Under the pieces are notes generated by a model. The model searched no databases, was not told the DNA's origin, and worked only from the letters and a program-made list of their open reading frames with translations. From assembly GCA_964401995.1 (NCBI GenBank), contig CAYOAP010000015.1:1-54114 (forward strand): a DNA stretch of 54,114 nucleotides. Reading direction: 5' to 3'. This stretch comes from DATCBF01 sp964401995. Lineage in GTDB: Bacteria; Actinomycetota; Thermoleophilia; Solirubrobacterales; 70-9. How positions within the stretch are numbered: position 1 is the first letter of the stretch; every line of letters begins with the position of its first letter. A program made the translations under genes and the position numbers. Of this stretch, positions 24,484 through 34,096 are shown in pieces.

Positions 24484-25890
24484 ATGGCCAAGGAGAAAGC
24501 CAAACCCTCCGACGCGGCGGCCGACGTGCTGACGATCTTTGGGATCACCGGCGACCTGGCCAAGAAAATGACCTTCCGGGCGCTCTACCGGCTCGAGGCC
24601 CGCGGCAAGCTCGACTGCCGCATCGTCGGCGTCGCGATCGACGACTGGACGATCGAGCAGCTGCGCGATCACGCCCACGAGGCGATCTCCTCGACCGTCC
24701 CCGACCACGACGAGGAGGTCTTCGCCCGGCTCGCCGCCCGCATCTCCTACGTCCAGGGCGACTACGCCGACCCCGCCACCTTCGCCAAGGTCGGCAAGGA
24801 GGTCGGCGGCGCCAAGCGGCCGGTCTTCTACCTCGAGGTCCCCCCCTCGCTCTTCGCCAAGGTCGTCGGCGGCCTCGGCGACGCCGGCCTGGTCGAGAAC
24901 GCGCGGGTCGTGATCGAGAAGCCCTTCGGCCACGACCTCGACTCGGCGATGGCGCTCAACGCCGAACTGCACGAGGTGCTGGACGAGGATCAGATCATGC
25001 GGATCGATCACTACCTCGGCAAGGAGCCGGTGATGGACATCACCTACATGCGCTTCTCCAACTCGATGCTGGAGCCGGTCTGGAACCGCGAGCACGTCTC
25101 CCACGTGCAGATGACCCTGGCCGAGAACTTCGGGGTCGACGACCGCGGCCGCTTCTACGACGCGGTCGGGACCCTGCGCGACGTCGTCCAGAACCACGCC
25201 CTGCAGGTGCTGGCCCTGGTCGCGATGGAGCCGCCGACCGGCAACCACCACGACTCCGTCCGCGACAAGAAGCTGGAGCTGTTCAAGGCGGTCCACAGCG
25301 TCGACCCCAAGCACTACGTGCGCGGCCAGTACGACGGCTACCTGGACGTCGACGGCGTCGCCGCCGGCTCGACCACCGAGACCTTCGTCGCGCTCGAGCT
25401 GGCGATCGACAACTGGCGCTGGAGCGGGGTGCCGTTCTTCGTCCGCGCCGGCAAGAACCTGCCGGTCAAGCAGACCGAGGTCAGGGTCGTCTTCAAGCGG
25501 CCGCCACGGCTCGGCGTCGGCCCTCCCGGCCACCGCCCCGACCCGAACCAGATGGTGATCCGGATCGACCCGACGCCGGGGGCGCTGCTGCGCTTCATCG
25601 CCAAGAAGGCGGGTGAGGAGGCGTTCGAGCCCGCCGACCTCGAGGTCCTCTTCGAAAAGAACCCGGGCGAAGAGCCCGAGCCCTACGAGCGCCTGCTCGA
25701 CGACGCGCTCCGCGGCCGCGCCCAGCTCTTCACCCGCGAGGACACGGTCGAGGAGACCTGGCGGATCGTGCAGCCGCTGCTCGACGATCCCGGCCCGGTC
25801 CATCCATACGAGCCCGGCACCTGGGGCCCGGACAAGGCCAAGGACCTGACCCGCGGGATCACCGAATGGTCAGAGCCCTGGCGTCCCTGA
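24484..25890 (+). CDS. zwf: Glucose-6-phosphate 1-dehydrogenase
   Basis: A 468-aa enzyme oxidising glucose 6-phosphate to the lactone. The nucleotide-binding segment is IFGITGDLAKK (the classical form is GASGDLAKRK), then VIEKPFGHDL, and the substrate signature RIDHYLGKE around residues 173-181. TLAENFGVDDRGRFYDAVGTLRDVVQNH follows as expected. It may belong to the GSDH/zwf2 branch, because Ile-Thr replaces Ala-Ser in the Gly motif; cofactor preference is open. The ATG lies nine bases from a TAGCCT box and lacks a Shine-Dalgarno. Confidence 0.95.
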   Translation: MAKEKAKPSDAAADVLTIFGITGDLAKKMTFRALYRLEARGKLDCRIVGVAIDDWTIEQLRDHAHEAISSTVPDHDEEVFARLAARISYVQGDYADPATFAKVGKEVGGAKRPVFYLEVPPSLFAKVVGGLGDAGLVENARVVIEKPFGHDLDSAMALNAELHEVLDEDQIMRIDHYLGKEPVMDITYMRFSNSMLEPVWNREHVSHVQMTLAENFGVDDRGRFYDAVGTLRDVVQNHALQVLALVAMEPPTGNHHDSVRDKKLELFKAVHSVDPKHYVRGQYDGYLDVDGVAAGSTTETFVALELAIDNWRWSGVPFFVRAGKNLPVKQTEVRVVFKRPPRLGVGPPGHRPDPNQMVIRIDPTPGALLRFIAKKAGEEAFEPADLEVLFEKNPGEEPEPYERLLDDALRGRAQLFTREDTVEETWRIVQPLLDDPGPVHPYEPGTWGPDKAKDLTRGITEWSEPWRP

Positions 25891-25943
25891 TCCGCCTTTC
25901 CTGACGCAATACCGACTCCCGTGCTAGGTTTTGGCCCCCCTTA

Positions 25944-25962
25944 TTAGGGTCGCCTAACCGAC
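25944..25962. promoter_or_regulatory. DtxR/IdeR-like iron box before efeU
   Basis: TTAGGGTCGCCTAACCGAC matches the DtxR/IdeR consensus (TTAGGTTAGCCTAACCTAA) at 15 of 19 positions by my own alignment. It also contains a TAGGGT hexamer that could be the -10 box, so iron-loaded repressor would block the promoter. Confidence 0.65.
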
Positions 25963-25991
25963 CCCCGAGTTCTAGGAGTGACCGCTTCCGC

Positions 25992-26849
25992 ATGATCCCC
26001 ACCCTTGTAATCGCGCTGCGCGAGGGCGTCGAGGCCTCGCTGATTGTCGGCATCATCGCCGCCTTCCTGGTCAAAGAGGGCAGGCAGGACGCGATGCGCC
26101 AGATGTGGGCCGGGGTCGCCGTCGCGATCGCCCTCTGCATCGGCGTCGCCGTGATCCTGCGGACGATCGGGCAGGAGCTTCCCCAGCAGCAGCAGGAGGG
26201 GATGGAGACGGTGATCGGCCTGATTGCGGTCTCGGCCGTCACCTACATGATCATCTGGATGCGCCGCCACGCCCGCAGCATCAAAGCGACCCTGGAAGGG
26301 AGCGCCGCCAGCGCCCTTGCCACCGGCTCGACGATGGCCCTGGTCGGGATGGCTTTCCTGGCGGTGCTGCGCGAGGGCTTCGAGACCTCAGTCTTCCTGC
26401 TCGCCGCCTTCCAGGACGCCAGCGACACCACCGCCGCCGGCATCGGCGCCGTGATCGGGCTGGTCGCCGCGGTCGCGATCGGCGTCGGCATCTACCGCGG
26501 CGGCGTCAGCATCAACCTCACCCGCTTCTTCCGCGTCACCGGCCTGATCCTCGTCTTCGTCGCCGCCGGCCTGCTGGCGACCGCGGTCCACACCGCCCAC
26601 GAGGCAGGCTGGTTCAACGACCTCCAGGGCCAGGCGGTCAACCTCACCTGGCTGGTCCAGCCGGGGACGATCTCCGGCTCGCTGCTGACCGGGATGCTCG
26701 GCTTGCAGCCGACGCCGACCGTCAGCGAGACGCTGATCTACCTGCTCTACGCGATCCCGATGGCCGCCTACGTGCTCTGGCCGAGCCAGATCCGCCTCCG
26801 CCGCCGGCCGGCGCGGACCCGCGCATCGGCCGCCGAGAACCTGGCGTGA
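25992..26849 (+). CDS. efeU: FTR1-family ferrous iron permease
   Basis: A 285-aa membrane protein with seven predicted helices. Both iron-binding REGxE motifs are present: LREGVEASL near residue 10 and LREGFETSV near 122. It moves iron across the inner membrane with EfeO and EfeB. The start ATG is preceded by AGGAG at long spacing. It heads the efeU-efeB gene pair, 19 bases from efeB, and is preceded by an iron box. The order U-B-O differs from E. coli efeUOB. Confidence 0.94.
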   Translation: MIPTLVIALREGVEASLIVGIIAAFLVKEGRQDAMRQMWAGVAVAIALCIGVAVILRTIGQELPQQQQEGMETVIGLIAVSAVTYMIIWMRRHARSIKATLEGSAASALATGSTMALVGMAFLAVLREGFETSVFLLAAFQDASDTTAAGIGAVIGLVAAVAIGVGIYRGGVSINLTRFFRVTGLILVFVAAGLLATAVHTAHEAGWFNDLQGQAVNLTWLVQPGTISGSLLTGMLGLQPTPTVSETLIYLLYAIPMAAYVLWPSQIRLRRRPARTRASAAENLA

Positions 26850-26868
26850 GCCGCCCCTCCCCCTTCTC

Positions 26869-28101
26869 ATGAGCCCGCTGACCCGGCGCCGGCTGCTGGC
26901 CTCGGCCGGGGTCGGCGCCGCCGGCATCGGCCTCGGCGCCAGCGGCTACCTGGTCGGCCGCGACACGGCCGAGGCCGACGAGGGCACCGGCTCGGTTCCC
27001 TTTTACGGGGAACACCAGGCCGGGATCGACACCCCGGCCCAGGACCGGCTCCACTTCGCCGCCTTCGACCTGGTCGACGGCAGCCGCACCGACCTCCAGG
27101 AAATGCTGCGCGAATGGTCGCGGGCGGCGGCGGAAATGACCGCCGGCGAGTTGATCGGCGACGTCAACAACGAGCGGCTGGCACCGCCCGACGACACCGG
27201 CGAGACGGTCGGCCTGCTGCCCTCGCGGCTGACCGTGACGATCGGCTTCGGGCCGGGCCTGTTCGAACACCAGAGCCTCGGCCTGGCGGGCCAGCGCCCG
27301 GCCGCCCTGCGCACGATCCCATCGCTGCCGGCCGACGAGCTCGACGCCGCCCAGAGTGGCGGCGACATCTGCGTCCAGGCCTGCTCCGATGACCCCCAGG
27401 TCGCCTTCCACGCGATCCGCAACCTGGCCCGGATCGGGCGCGGCACGGTGGCGATGCGCTGGTCGCAGCTCGGCTTCGGCCGCACCGCCAGCACCAGCCG
27501 CAGCCAGGAGACCCCGCGCAACCTAATGGGCTTCAAAGACGGCACCGCCAACATCCGCGCCGAGGACCTGGAGGCGATGCGCCGCCACGTCTGGCTCGGC
27601 GCCGGCGACGGGCCGGCCTGGATGCGAGGCGGCAGCTACATGGTCACCCGCCGCATCCGCATGCTCTTGGAGGTCTGGGACCGCTCGGCGCTCAGCGACC
27701 AGGAAGAAACGATCGGCCGCGCCAAGTACAGCGGCGCGCCGCTGGGCGAGAGCGAGGAGTTCGACCCGATCGACCTCGAGGCCGAAAAGAACGGCAAACC
27801 GGCGATCCCGGTCGACTCCCACGTGCGGCTGGCCTCAGCCTCGGTCAACGACGGCGAGCGGATCCTGCGCCGTGGCTACTCGTTCACCGACGGGGTCGAC
27901 CCGCGGCTCGGCGAGCTCGACGCCGGCCTCTTCTTCATCTGCTTCCAGCGCGACCCGGAAAAGCAGTTCGTCGCGATCCAGCGCCGGCTCGGCGCCAACG
28001 ACGCGCTCAACGAGTACATCAAGCACGTCGGCAGCGCAGTCTTCGCCGTCCCGCCGGGCGCCCGCCAGGGCGGCTACGTCGGCGAAACGCTGCTCGGCTG
28101 A
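26869..28101 (+). CDS. efeB: Dyp-type haem peroxidase / deferrochelatase, Tat-exported
   Basis: A 410-aa protein with a twin-arginine signal (TRRRLLASAGVG) and a DyP-type peroxidase fold. The family motif GFKDGTAN is present at about residues 222-229 with its catalytic Asp. A likely proximal haem His is in the C-terminal half (DSHVRLASA). The end HVGSAVFAVPPGARQGGYVGETLL is typical of EfeB. In the Efe system it oxidises ferrous iron or releases iron from haem outside the membrane. It follows efeU by 19 bases. Confidence 0.93.
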   Translation: MSPLTRRRLLASAGVGAAGIGLGASGYLVGRDTAEADEGTGSVPFYGEHQAGIDTPAQDRLHFAAFDLVDGSRTDLQEMLREWSRAAAEMTAGELIGDVNNERLAPPDDTGETVGLLPSRLTVTIGFGPGLFEHQSLGLAGQRPAALRTIPSLPADELDAAQSGGDICVQACSDDPQVAFHAIRNLARIGRGTVAMRWSQLGFGRTASTSRSQETPRNLMGFKDGTANIRAEDLEAMRRHVWLGAGDGPAWMRGGSYMVTRRIRMLLEVWDRSALSDQEETIGRAKYSGAPLGESEEFDPIDLEAEKNGKPAIPVDSHVRLASASVNDGERILRRGYSFTDGVDPRLGELDAGLFFICFQRDPEKQFVAIQRRLGANDALNEYIKHVGSAVFAVPPGARQGGYVGETLLG

Positions 28102-28141
28102 GCGCGCCCTCACCTATTCCGACTTTTTAGCTCGGCTTTTG

Positions 28142-28160
28142 TTAGGGTCCCCTAACTTTT
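28142..28160. promoter_or_regulatory. DtxR/IdeR-like iron box before efeO
   Basis: TTAGGGTCCCCTAACTTTT matches the DtxR/IdeR consensus at 13 of 19 positions, with a symmetric core GTTAGGG and CCCTAAC. The box shares TTAGGGTC and CCTAAC with the one before efeU. Confidence 0.55.
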
Positions 28161-28193
28161 ACTCAGGCATGACCGAAAAGGAGCTTCCCTCAG

Positions 28194-29315
28194 ATGACTC
28201 GCACCTCCCTCCGCGCCGCGCTGATCGCGCTCGGCATCGGCCTCGTCGCGGTTCTCGCCGCCGGCTGCGGCGCCAGTGAAGACGCCCCCAAGGGCGCGAA
28301 GAAGATGGCCTTCAAGCTGACCGACGCGGGCTGCGAGCCCAGCGCAGCGAAGGCGCCGGCCGGCCCGATCAACTTCGAAGTCGAAAACGCGGGAACCTCG
28401 AAGGTGACCGAGATGGAGGTCCTCGACGGCGAAACCGTGCTCGGTGAGAAGGAGAACCTGACCGAAGGCCTCTCCGGCAGCTTCGCGCTGACCCTGGAGC
28501 AGGGCGAATACACGATCTACTGCCCGGGGGGCGACAACGAACGGGGGACGCTGACCGTCAGCGGCAAGCTCGACTCGAAGGACAGCCCCGAAGTCGAAGC
28601 GGCGATAGCTCAGTACCGCGAATACCTGAAGAAGAACACCGACGAGCTGGTCGCCAAGACGACGCCGTTCGTCGCCGCTGTAGTCGCCGGCAACATCGCC
28701 GAGGCGAAAGCGCTCTACCCCGCCGCCCGTGTCCCCTACGAGCGGATCGAGCCGGTGGCCGAGTCCTTCGGCGACCTCGACCCGCGGATCGACGCCCGCG
28801 AAAACGACGTCCCGCCCTCGAAGTTCGAAGGCTTCCACCGGATCGAGAAAGCGCTCTGGGCCGAAAACACGGCCAAGGGGATGGCGCCGGTCGCCGAACA
28901 GCTGCTCGCCGACGTCAAAGAACTGCAGGGCAAAGTCAAGAACGTCAACCTGCAGGCGGTCCAGATCGCCAACGGCGCCAACGAGCTCCTCGGCGAGGTC
29001 TCCGCCTCCAAGATCACCGGCGAGGAGGAGCGCTACTCGCACATCGACCTGGTGGACTTCGAGGCCAACGTCGAAGGGGCCCAGGTGGCCTTCGAAGCGG
29101 TCGAGCCGCTGCTGGTCAAGAGCGACCCGAAGCTGGCCAAGGAAATCGAAGCGAGCTTCAAGCAGGTCTACGCCTCGCTTGATCCCTACCGCGACGGCGC
29201 CGGCTTCGTCTCCTACGAAGAACTGACGCAGGCCGACACACGCAAGCTGGCACGGGAAATCGACACGCTCGCCGAACAGCTTTCGCAGGTTCCGGCGCAG
29301 ATCGTCGGGGGGTAG
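28194..29315 (+). CDS. efeO: EfeO-type iron-binding lipoprotein (cupredoxin + imelysin M75)
   Basis: A 373-aa exported protein with a lipobox (LAAGC, Cys at 25). A cupredoxin-like domain covers about 38-125 (with PAGPINFEVENAGTSKV and GEYTIYCPG), and an imelysin/M75 domain follows with the metal-site motif FHRIEKALW (the HxxE signature) around residue 215. It is the periplasmic or surface partner that feeds iron to EfeU. The start has AAGGAG upstream. An iron box at 28142 suggests its own iron-controlled promoter in addition to read-through from efeB. Confidence 0.94.
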   Translation: MTRTSLRAALIALGIGLVAVLAAGCGASEDAPKGAKKMAFKLTDAGCEPSAAKAPAGPINFEVENAGTSKVTEMEVLDGETVLGEKENLTEGLSGSFALTLEQGEYTIYCPGGDNERGTLTVSGKLDSKDSPEVEAAIAQYREYLKKNTDELVAKTTPFVAAVVAGNIAEAKALYPAARVPYERIEPVAESFGDLDPRIDARENDVPPSKFEGFHRIEKALWAENTAKGMAPVAEQLLADVKELQGKVKNVNLQAVQIANGANELLGEVSASKITGEEERYSHIDLVDFEANVEGAQVAFEAVEPLLVKSDPKLAKEIEASFKQVYASLDPYRDGAGFVSYEELTQADTRKLAREIDTLAEQLSQVPAQIVGG

Positions 29316-29319
29316 TCGG

Positions 29320-29406
29320 CCGGCAGGTGTCACAGTCGGGAGGGGGCCTGCGGGCGGGCCTAACTGGGTCCGTTCTCGGCCCCCTCCCGCCCGCGCCCCC
29401 TGCCGG
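29320..29406 (+). terminator. Large two-step hairpin after efeO
   Basis: An outer stem CCGGCAGG and CCTGCCGG encloses an inner 12-bp stem CGGGAGGGGGCC and GGCCCCCTCCCG. It starts five bases after the efeO stop. There is no T run, so it is terminator-like or an mRNA-end stabiliser. Confidence 0.6.
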
Positions 29407-29456
29407 TCAACGTCCCCGATTAGCGGCGTTGCGCAAGCGAATTGGTTGACGGAAGG

Positions 29457-29507
29457 CGAACTGCATCAAATTCTCCCTCTGCCAGGTAGAGAATTTGATG
29501 CAGTTCG
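29457..29507. repeat. Perfect 19-bp inverted repeat upstream of recQ
   Basis: The arms CGAACTGCATCAAATTCTC and its exact complement are separated by 13 bases. The element is AT-rich for this genome. A TTGACG hexamer ends six bases before it. It may be an operator, a small RNA hairpin or the scar of an inserted element. Confidence 0.8.
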
Positions 29508-29537
29508 AGGGGGGAGAGACTCATCCGTGTTGGGGCT

Positions 29538-29543
29538 TAGGGT
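29538..29543 (+). promoter_or_regulatory. -10 box TAGGGT for recQ
   Basis: TAGGGT ends six bases before the ATG at 29550, pointing to a leaderless message. Confidence 0.5.
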
Positions 29544-29549
29544 GGGTGG

Positions 29550-31106
<1,557 letters not shown>

Positions 31107-31178
31107 CGCTGGGATAACTGTTGCCTGCCCGCCGGGTTGCGGGTGCCGGGCAGTGCCGTCCAGTAGAAGGGACGACTA

Positions 31179-32264
31179 ATGCCCTTCGTGCGCAAGACGA
31201 TCGCCCCTGCCCTGGCCGCGATCTGCCTACTGGCCCTGGCCGCCTCCGCCTCGGGTTTCGCCGGCGCCGATCTCACCCCGCGCGGCCACAAAATCTTCTT
31301 CGGCATCTCCGACACCGGCGACAGCGCCAACTTCGGCGAATTCTCGACCGCGGTCAGCAAGCACCCCGCGGTGATCGAGAGCTTCCGCACCTGGGGCTCC
31401 GACTTCCCCGAGTCGATCCGCCGCTGGCAGACGGCGCGGGCGCGGCCGATGCTCCACATCAGCACCGTCGATCCCCACAGCGGCGGCGAGATCATCACCC
31501 CGCGCGGGATTGCCCAGGGCGAAGGCGACGAATACCTGCTCCGCCTCAACAAGCTCTTCTGGGCGAAGAAGATGCGCGCCTACATCCGGCCGCTGGGCGA
31601 GCCGAACCGCTGCCTCAACGTCTACGCCGCCTATGACTGCGCCGGCAACCCCCGCGGCGGCGGCCACTCGCCGCGCTGGTACAAACTCGCCTTCCGCCGC
31701 ATCTACATCCTGCTCCACGGCGGCGGCAAGGCGGCCAAAATCAACGCCCGCCTGGCCGAAGCCGGGCTGCCGCCGCTCTCGGGCGAAGTCAGCGGCCTGC
31801 CGGCAGCGCCGGTGGCGATCGTCTGGAGCCCGCTGCCCTCGGGCTCGCCGACCGTGCCCGGCAACCGCCCCCGCCACTTCTACCCCGGGCCGAAGTACGT
31901 CGACTGGGCGGGGACCGACTTCTACTCCGGCTACGCCGAATGGAAATCGCTGACCGGGCTCTACAACCGCTTCCAGGGCAAGCCGTTCGTGATCACCGAG
32001 TGGGCGGTCGAAAACGGCGACGACCCGGACTTCGTGCGCCAGCTCTTCGCCTGGGTCGAAAAGCACCCGCGGACGAAGATGCTCATCTACTACCAGGACT
32101 TCGGCTCGACGAGCGCTTACCGGATACAGAACTTCCCGGCGAGCCTCGGTGTCCTGCGTGATCGCCTCCACTCCCCCGCCTTCCCCGCCTATGCGCCAAA
32201 CCCGCCGCAGCTGCCACCGCCGCCGCCCGGTGGCGTCGCTGCCGGCGGCCATCACCACCACTAG
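31179..32264 (+). CDS. Secreted GH26-like glycoside hydrolase
   Basis: A 361-aa exported protein with a signal peptide (APALAAICLLALAASASG, cleavage near 27). The rest resembles a GH26-type TIM barrel: IRPLGEPN around residue 138 would hold the acid/base Glu, and FVITEWAVEN around 275 the nucleophile Glu. Substrates of the family are mannans and related beta-glucans; this protein's is unknown. The C-terminus is Pro-rich and ends in GGHHHH, a natural His run. It overlaps the end of the convergent PQQ-propeller ORF by 182 bp, which is suspicious for that neighbour's annotated end. Confidence 0.72.
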   Translation: MPFVRKTIAPALAAICLLALAASASGFAGADLTPRGHKIFFGISDTGDSANFGEFSTAVSKHPAVIESFRTWGSDFPESIRRWQTARARPMLHISTVDPHSGGEIITPRGIAQGEGDEYLLRLNKLFWAKKMRAYIRPLGEPNRCLNVYAAYDCAGNPRGGGHSPRWYKLAFRRIYILLHGGGKAAKINARLAEAGLPPLSGEVSGLPAAPVAIVWSPLPSGSPTVPGNRPRHFYPGPKYVDWAGTDFYSGYAEWKSLTGLYNRFQGKPFVITEWAVENGDDPDFVRQLFAWVEKHPRTKMLIYYQDFGSTSAYRIQNFPASLGVLRDRLHSPAFPAYAPNPPQLPPPPPGGVAAGGHHHH

Positions 32265-33648
32265 CCCGCTTCGGCTGCGGCTTTGACTTCGGCTGCGGCT
32301 CGGCCGCCGGAGCGATGAAGCGGTTGCCGACCAGCTGCTTGTGCGTGAAGGGCTGCAGCGCGGTGATGCTGGAGTAGCCGGTCAGGTAGAGGCGGCGGCC
32401 GTCGGAGATGATCGGCGTGTAGGTGCCCTTGCCGTAGTGGAAGACGCGGCGGCCGGTCCGCATGTCGAAGCCGGTCGTCGTCTTGCCGCTGAACTCGGCG
32501 ACGTAGACGGTTTCGCCGACGGCCGAGAGCGAGCCGACCACCTGGCCGCCGGCCGAGTGGCTCCAGCGGACGCTGCCGTCCTTGGCATCGAGCGCGTAGA
32601 TGTTGCCGTCGAAGGAGCCGATGTAGACGGTCGGCGGGCTGCGCGGAGTGCTGGCCACGGTCGGGCCCGAGTAGGCGTAGCCGCCGGTCGAGTAGCTCCA
32701 GGCCAGGGTCCCGTCGCTGATGTCGAAGCTGTAGACGCGGCTGTCGTTGTTGCCAGCGTAGACCCGGCCGAAGGCGACCGCCGGGGTCGAGTAGAACTGG
32801 CCGGAGGCGCCGAAGCCGGGGCCGAGCGAGCCGCTCTGCCATTTCAGCTTGCCGGTCTTGGCGACGACCGCGTTCATGTAGCCGCCGTAATCGCCGACGT
32901 AGAGGACGCCGCCGTAGTAGGCGGGCGCCGACTTGACCGGCCCGCCCAGCGCCGTCGCCCATTTGACGTGGCCGTTGCTGGCGTGGAGCGCGTAGAGGTT
33001 GCCGTCCTCGCAGCCGAAGTAGACGACGCCGTCGACCACCACCGGCGAGGACTCGGCCCGCCCCGGCAGCGAGTGTTTCCAGAGGATCTTGCCGGTCTTG
33101 GCGTCGAGCTTGATGATGTGGCCGGGGACGAGGTTGACGATGTAGAGGCGGTGTTTGTAATAAGCAGGCGAGGAGGCGTTGAGCCGCCCGATCCGCCGTT
33201 CCCACAGCACCTTGCCGGTGTCGGCGTCGAGGGCGAAGGCGAAGCCGCTGTTGTTGACGGCGTAGAGCTTGCCGCCGACGTAGATCGGCGGGAACTCCAG
33301 CAGCGGCCGCTCGGTGTAGCGCCAGAGTTTGCGGTAGGGCGGCTTGATCCCCCTTGCCGGCAGGTAGCGGGTGCGGGCCGGGTTGTAGCCGTAGAAGGGC
33401 CAGTTGACGGTCTTCTTCGGCTTTGGCTTCGGCGGCTTTTCCGGCTTGAAGGCAGCGTGGGAGTTGTGGACGTCGGGCGGGCGCTTGAGCAGCTCGTAGG
33501 CGAGGACGATGCCGCCGAGGGCGACGATCGCCCCGACGATCAAGCCGATCGCCCAGCGCCGGTGCTCGCGCCAGATCCGCTTCGGGTCGCGCAGCAACGG
33601 CTTGACCTGCTTCCACCAGCCGCGGGCCTTAGGCCCGCGCTCAGCCAT
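32083..33648 (-). CDS. Membrane-anchored PQQ/BamB-like beta-propeller protein (3' end doubtful)
   Basis: A protein with one N-terminal membrane helix (about residues 33-52, RRWAIGLIVGAIVALGGIVL), a Pro/Lys linker (KPEKPPKPKPKK), then PQQ-type propeller repeats such as GKLYAVNNSGFAFALDADTG and GVVYFGCEDGNLYALHASNG. It probably binds cell-envelope partners outside the membrane. The propeller ends by about residue 445. The final 60 residues (from ASGGDGRRQ) are Arg/Gly/Ala-rich and antisense to the convergent gene, so they look like read-through after a small frameshift in the GCAGCCGAAG tandem repeat near 32270-32300. A one-base shift would meet a TAG at 32261-32263. Confidence 0.82.
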   Translation of the reverse strand: MAERGPKARGWWKQVKPLLRDPKRIWREHRRWAIGLIVGAIVALGGIVLAYELLKRPPDVHNSHAAFKPEKPPKPKPKKTVNWPFYGYNPARTRYLPARGIKPPYRKLWRYTERPLLEFPPIYVGGKLYAVNNSGFAFALDADTGKVLWERRIGRLNASSPAYYKHRLYIVNLVPGHIIKLDAKTGKILWKHSLPGRAESSPVVVDGVVYFGCEDGNLYALHASNGHVKWATALGGPVKSAPAYYGGVLYVGDYGGYMNAVVAKTGKLKWQSGSLGPGFGASGQFYSTPAVAFGRVYAGNNDSRVYSFDISDGTLAWSYSTGGYAYSGPTVASTPRSPPTVYIGSFDGNIYALDAKDGSVRWSHSAGGQVVGSLSAVGETVYVAEFSGKTTTGFDMRTGRRVFHYGKGTYTPIISDGRRLYLTGYSSITALQPFTHKQLVGNRFIAPAAEPQPKSKPQPKRASGGDGRRQRRHRAAAVAAAAGLAHRRGRRGSGGDHAGHRGSPGSSVSGKRSSSRSPGSR

Positions 33649-34087
33649 TCGTTGCGGCGGCGCGGCGCTCGGACTCTTTGGCGATCCCGCTCAGCAGCTG
33701 CTTGATCGCCTGCTTGACGACGGCGACCACGGCGGGGCCGGCCAGCGGCAGGGTCGGCGTCGTGCGGACCGCGTAGACGACCTTGGTCCCGGCGCCGGAG
33801 GGGGTCAGCTCGACGGTGCCGACGTGATCGCGCACGGGGGCGCCGCTGAGCAGCGTGTAGGAGAAGCGGGTCGAGGGCTGGTAGACGAGGACTTCCTCGC
33901 GCAGCGCCGGCCCGACCGAGCTCAGCACCCGGATCGCGCCGACCCCGTTCGGAGCCGGATCGCCCTCGCGCTCCAGCACCGACTTGCGCATCGGCGTGAT
34001 CTCGGCGTAGCGGCGATGGTCGACGAGCACGTCGAAGACGACCTCCGGCGGCGCGGCGACCTCGCGCTCATAAGTGAAGCTGGCCAT
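33641..34087 (-). CDS. SRPBCC-superfamily (polyketide cyclase/START-like) protein
   Basis: A 148-aa protein of the helix-grip fold. The N-terminal strand and helix, SFTYEREVAAPPEVVFDVLVDH, followed by YAEITPM, and the long C-terminal helix (PLAGPAVVAVVKQAIKQLLSGI) are typical. The family binds hydrophobic ligands in a central cavity; no specific ligand can be proposed. The gene starts nine bases after the MBL-fold gene ends, and its stop overlaps the propeller gene start by eight bases, so the three are probably one minus-strand transcript. Confidence 0.88.
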   Translation of the reverse strand: MASFTYEREVAAPPEVVFDVLVDHRRYAEITPMRKSVLEREGDPAPNGVGAIRVLSSVGPALREEVLVYQPSTRFSYTLLSGAPVRDHVGTVELTPSGAGTKVVYAVRTTPTLPLAGPAVVAVVKQAIKQLLSGIAKESERRAAATNG

Positions 34088-34096
34088 CGGAGCAGG

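Noticed and set aside
32252..32264. C-terminal GGHHHH of the GH26-like protein as a cloning tag
   Set aside because: It is within natural chromosomal context with host codon use and no vector sequence; a chance Gly/His run is more likely.
33621..33639. Short palindrome CGCGGGCC/GGCCCGCG at the propeller gene start
   Set aside because: It shares only a few bases with the 47-bp family and has a three-base spacer. I see no evidence that it is a remnant.
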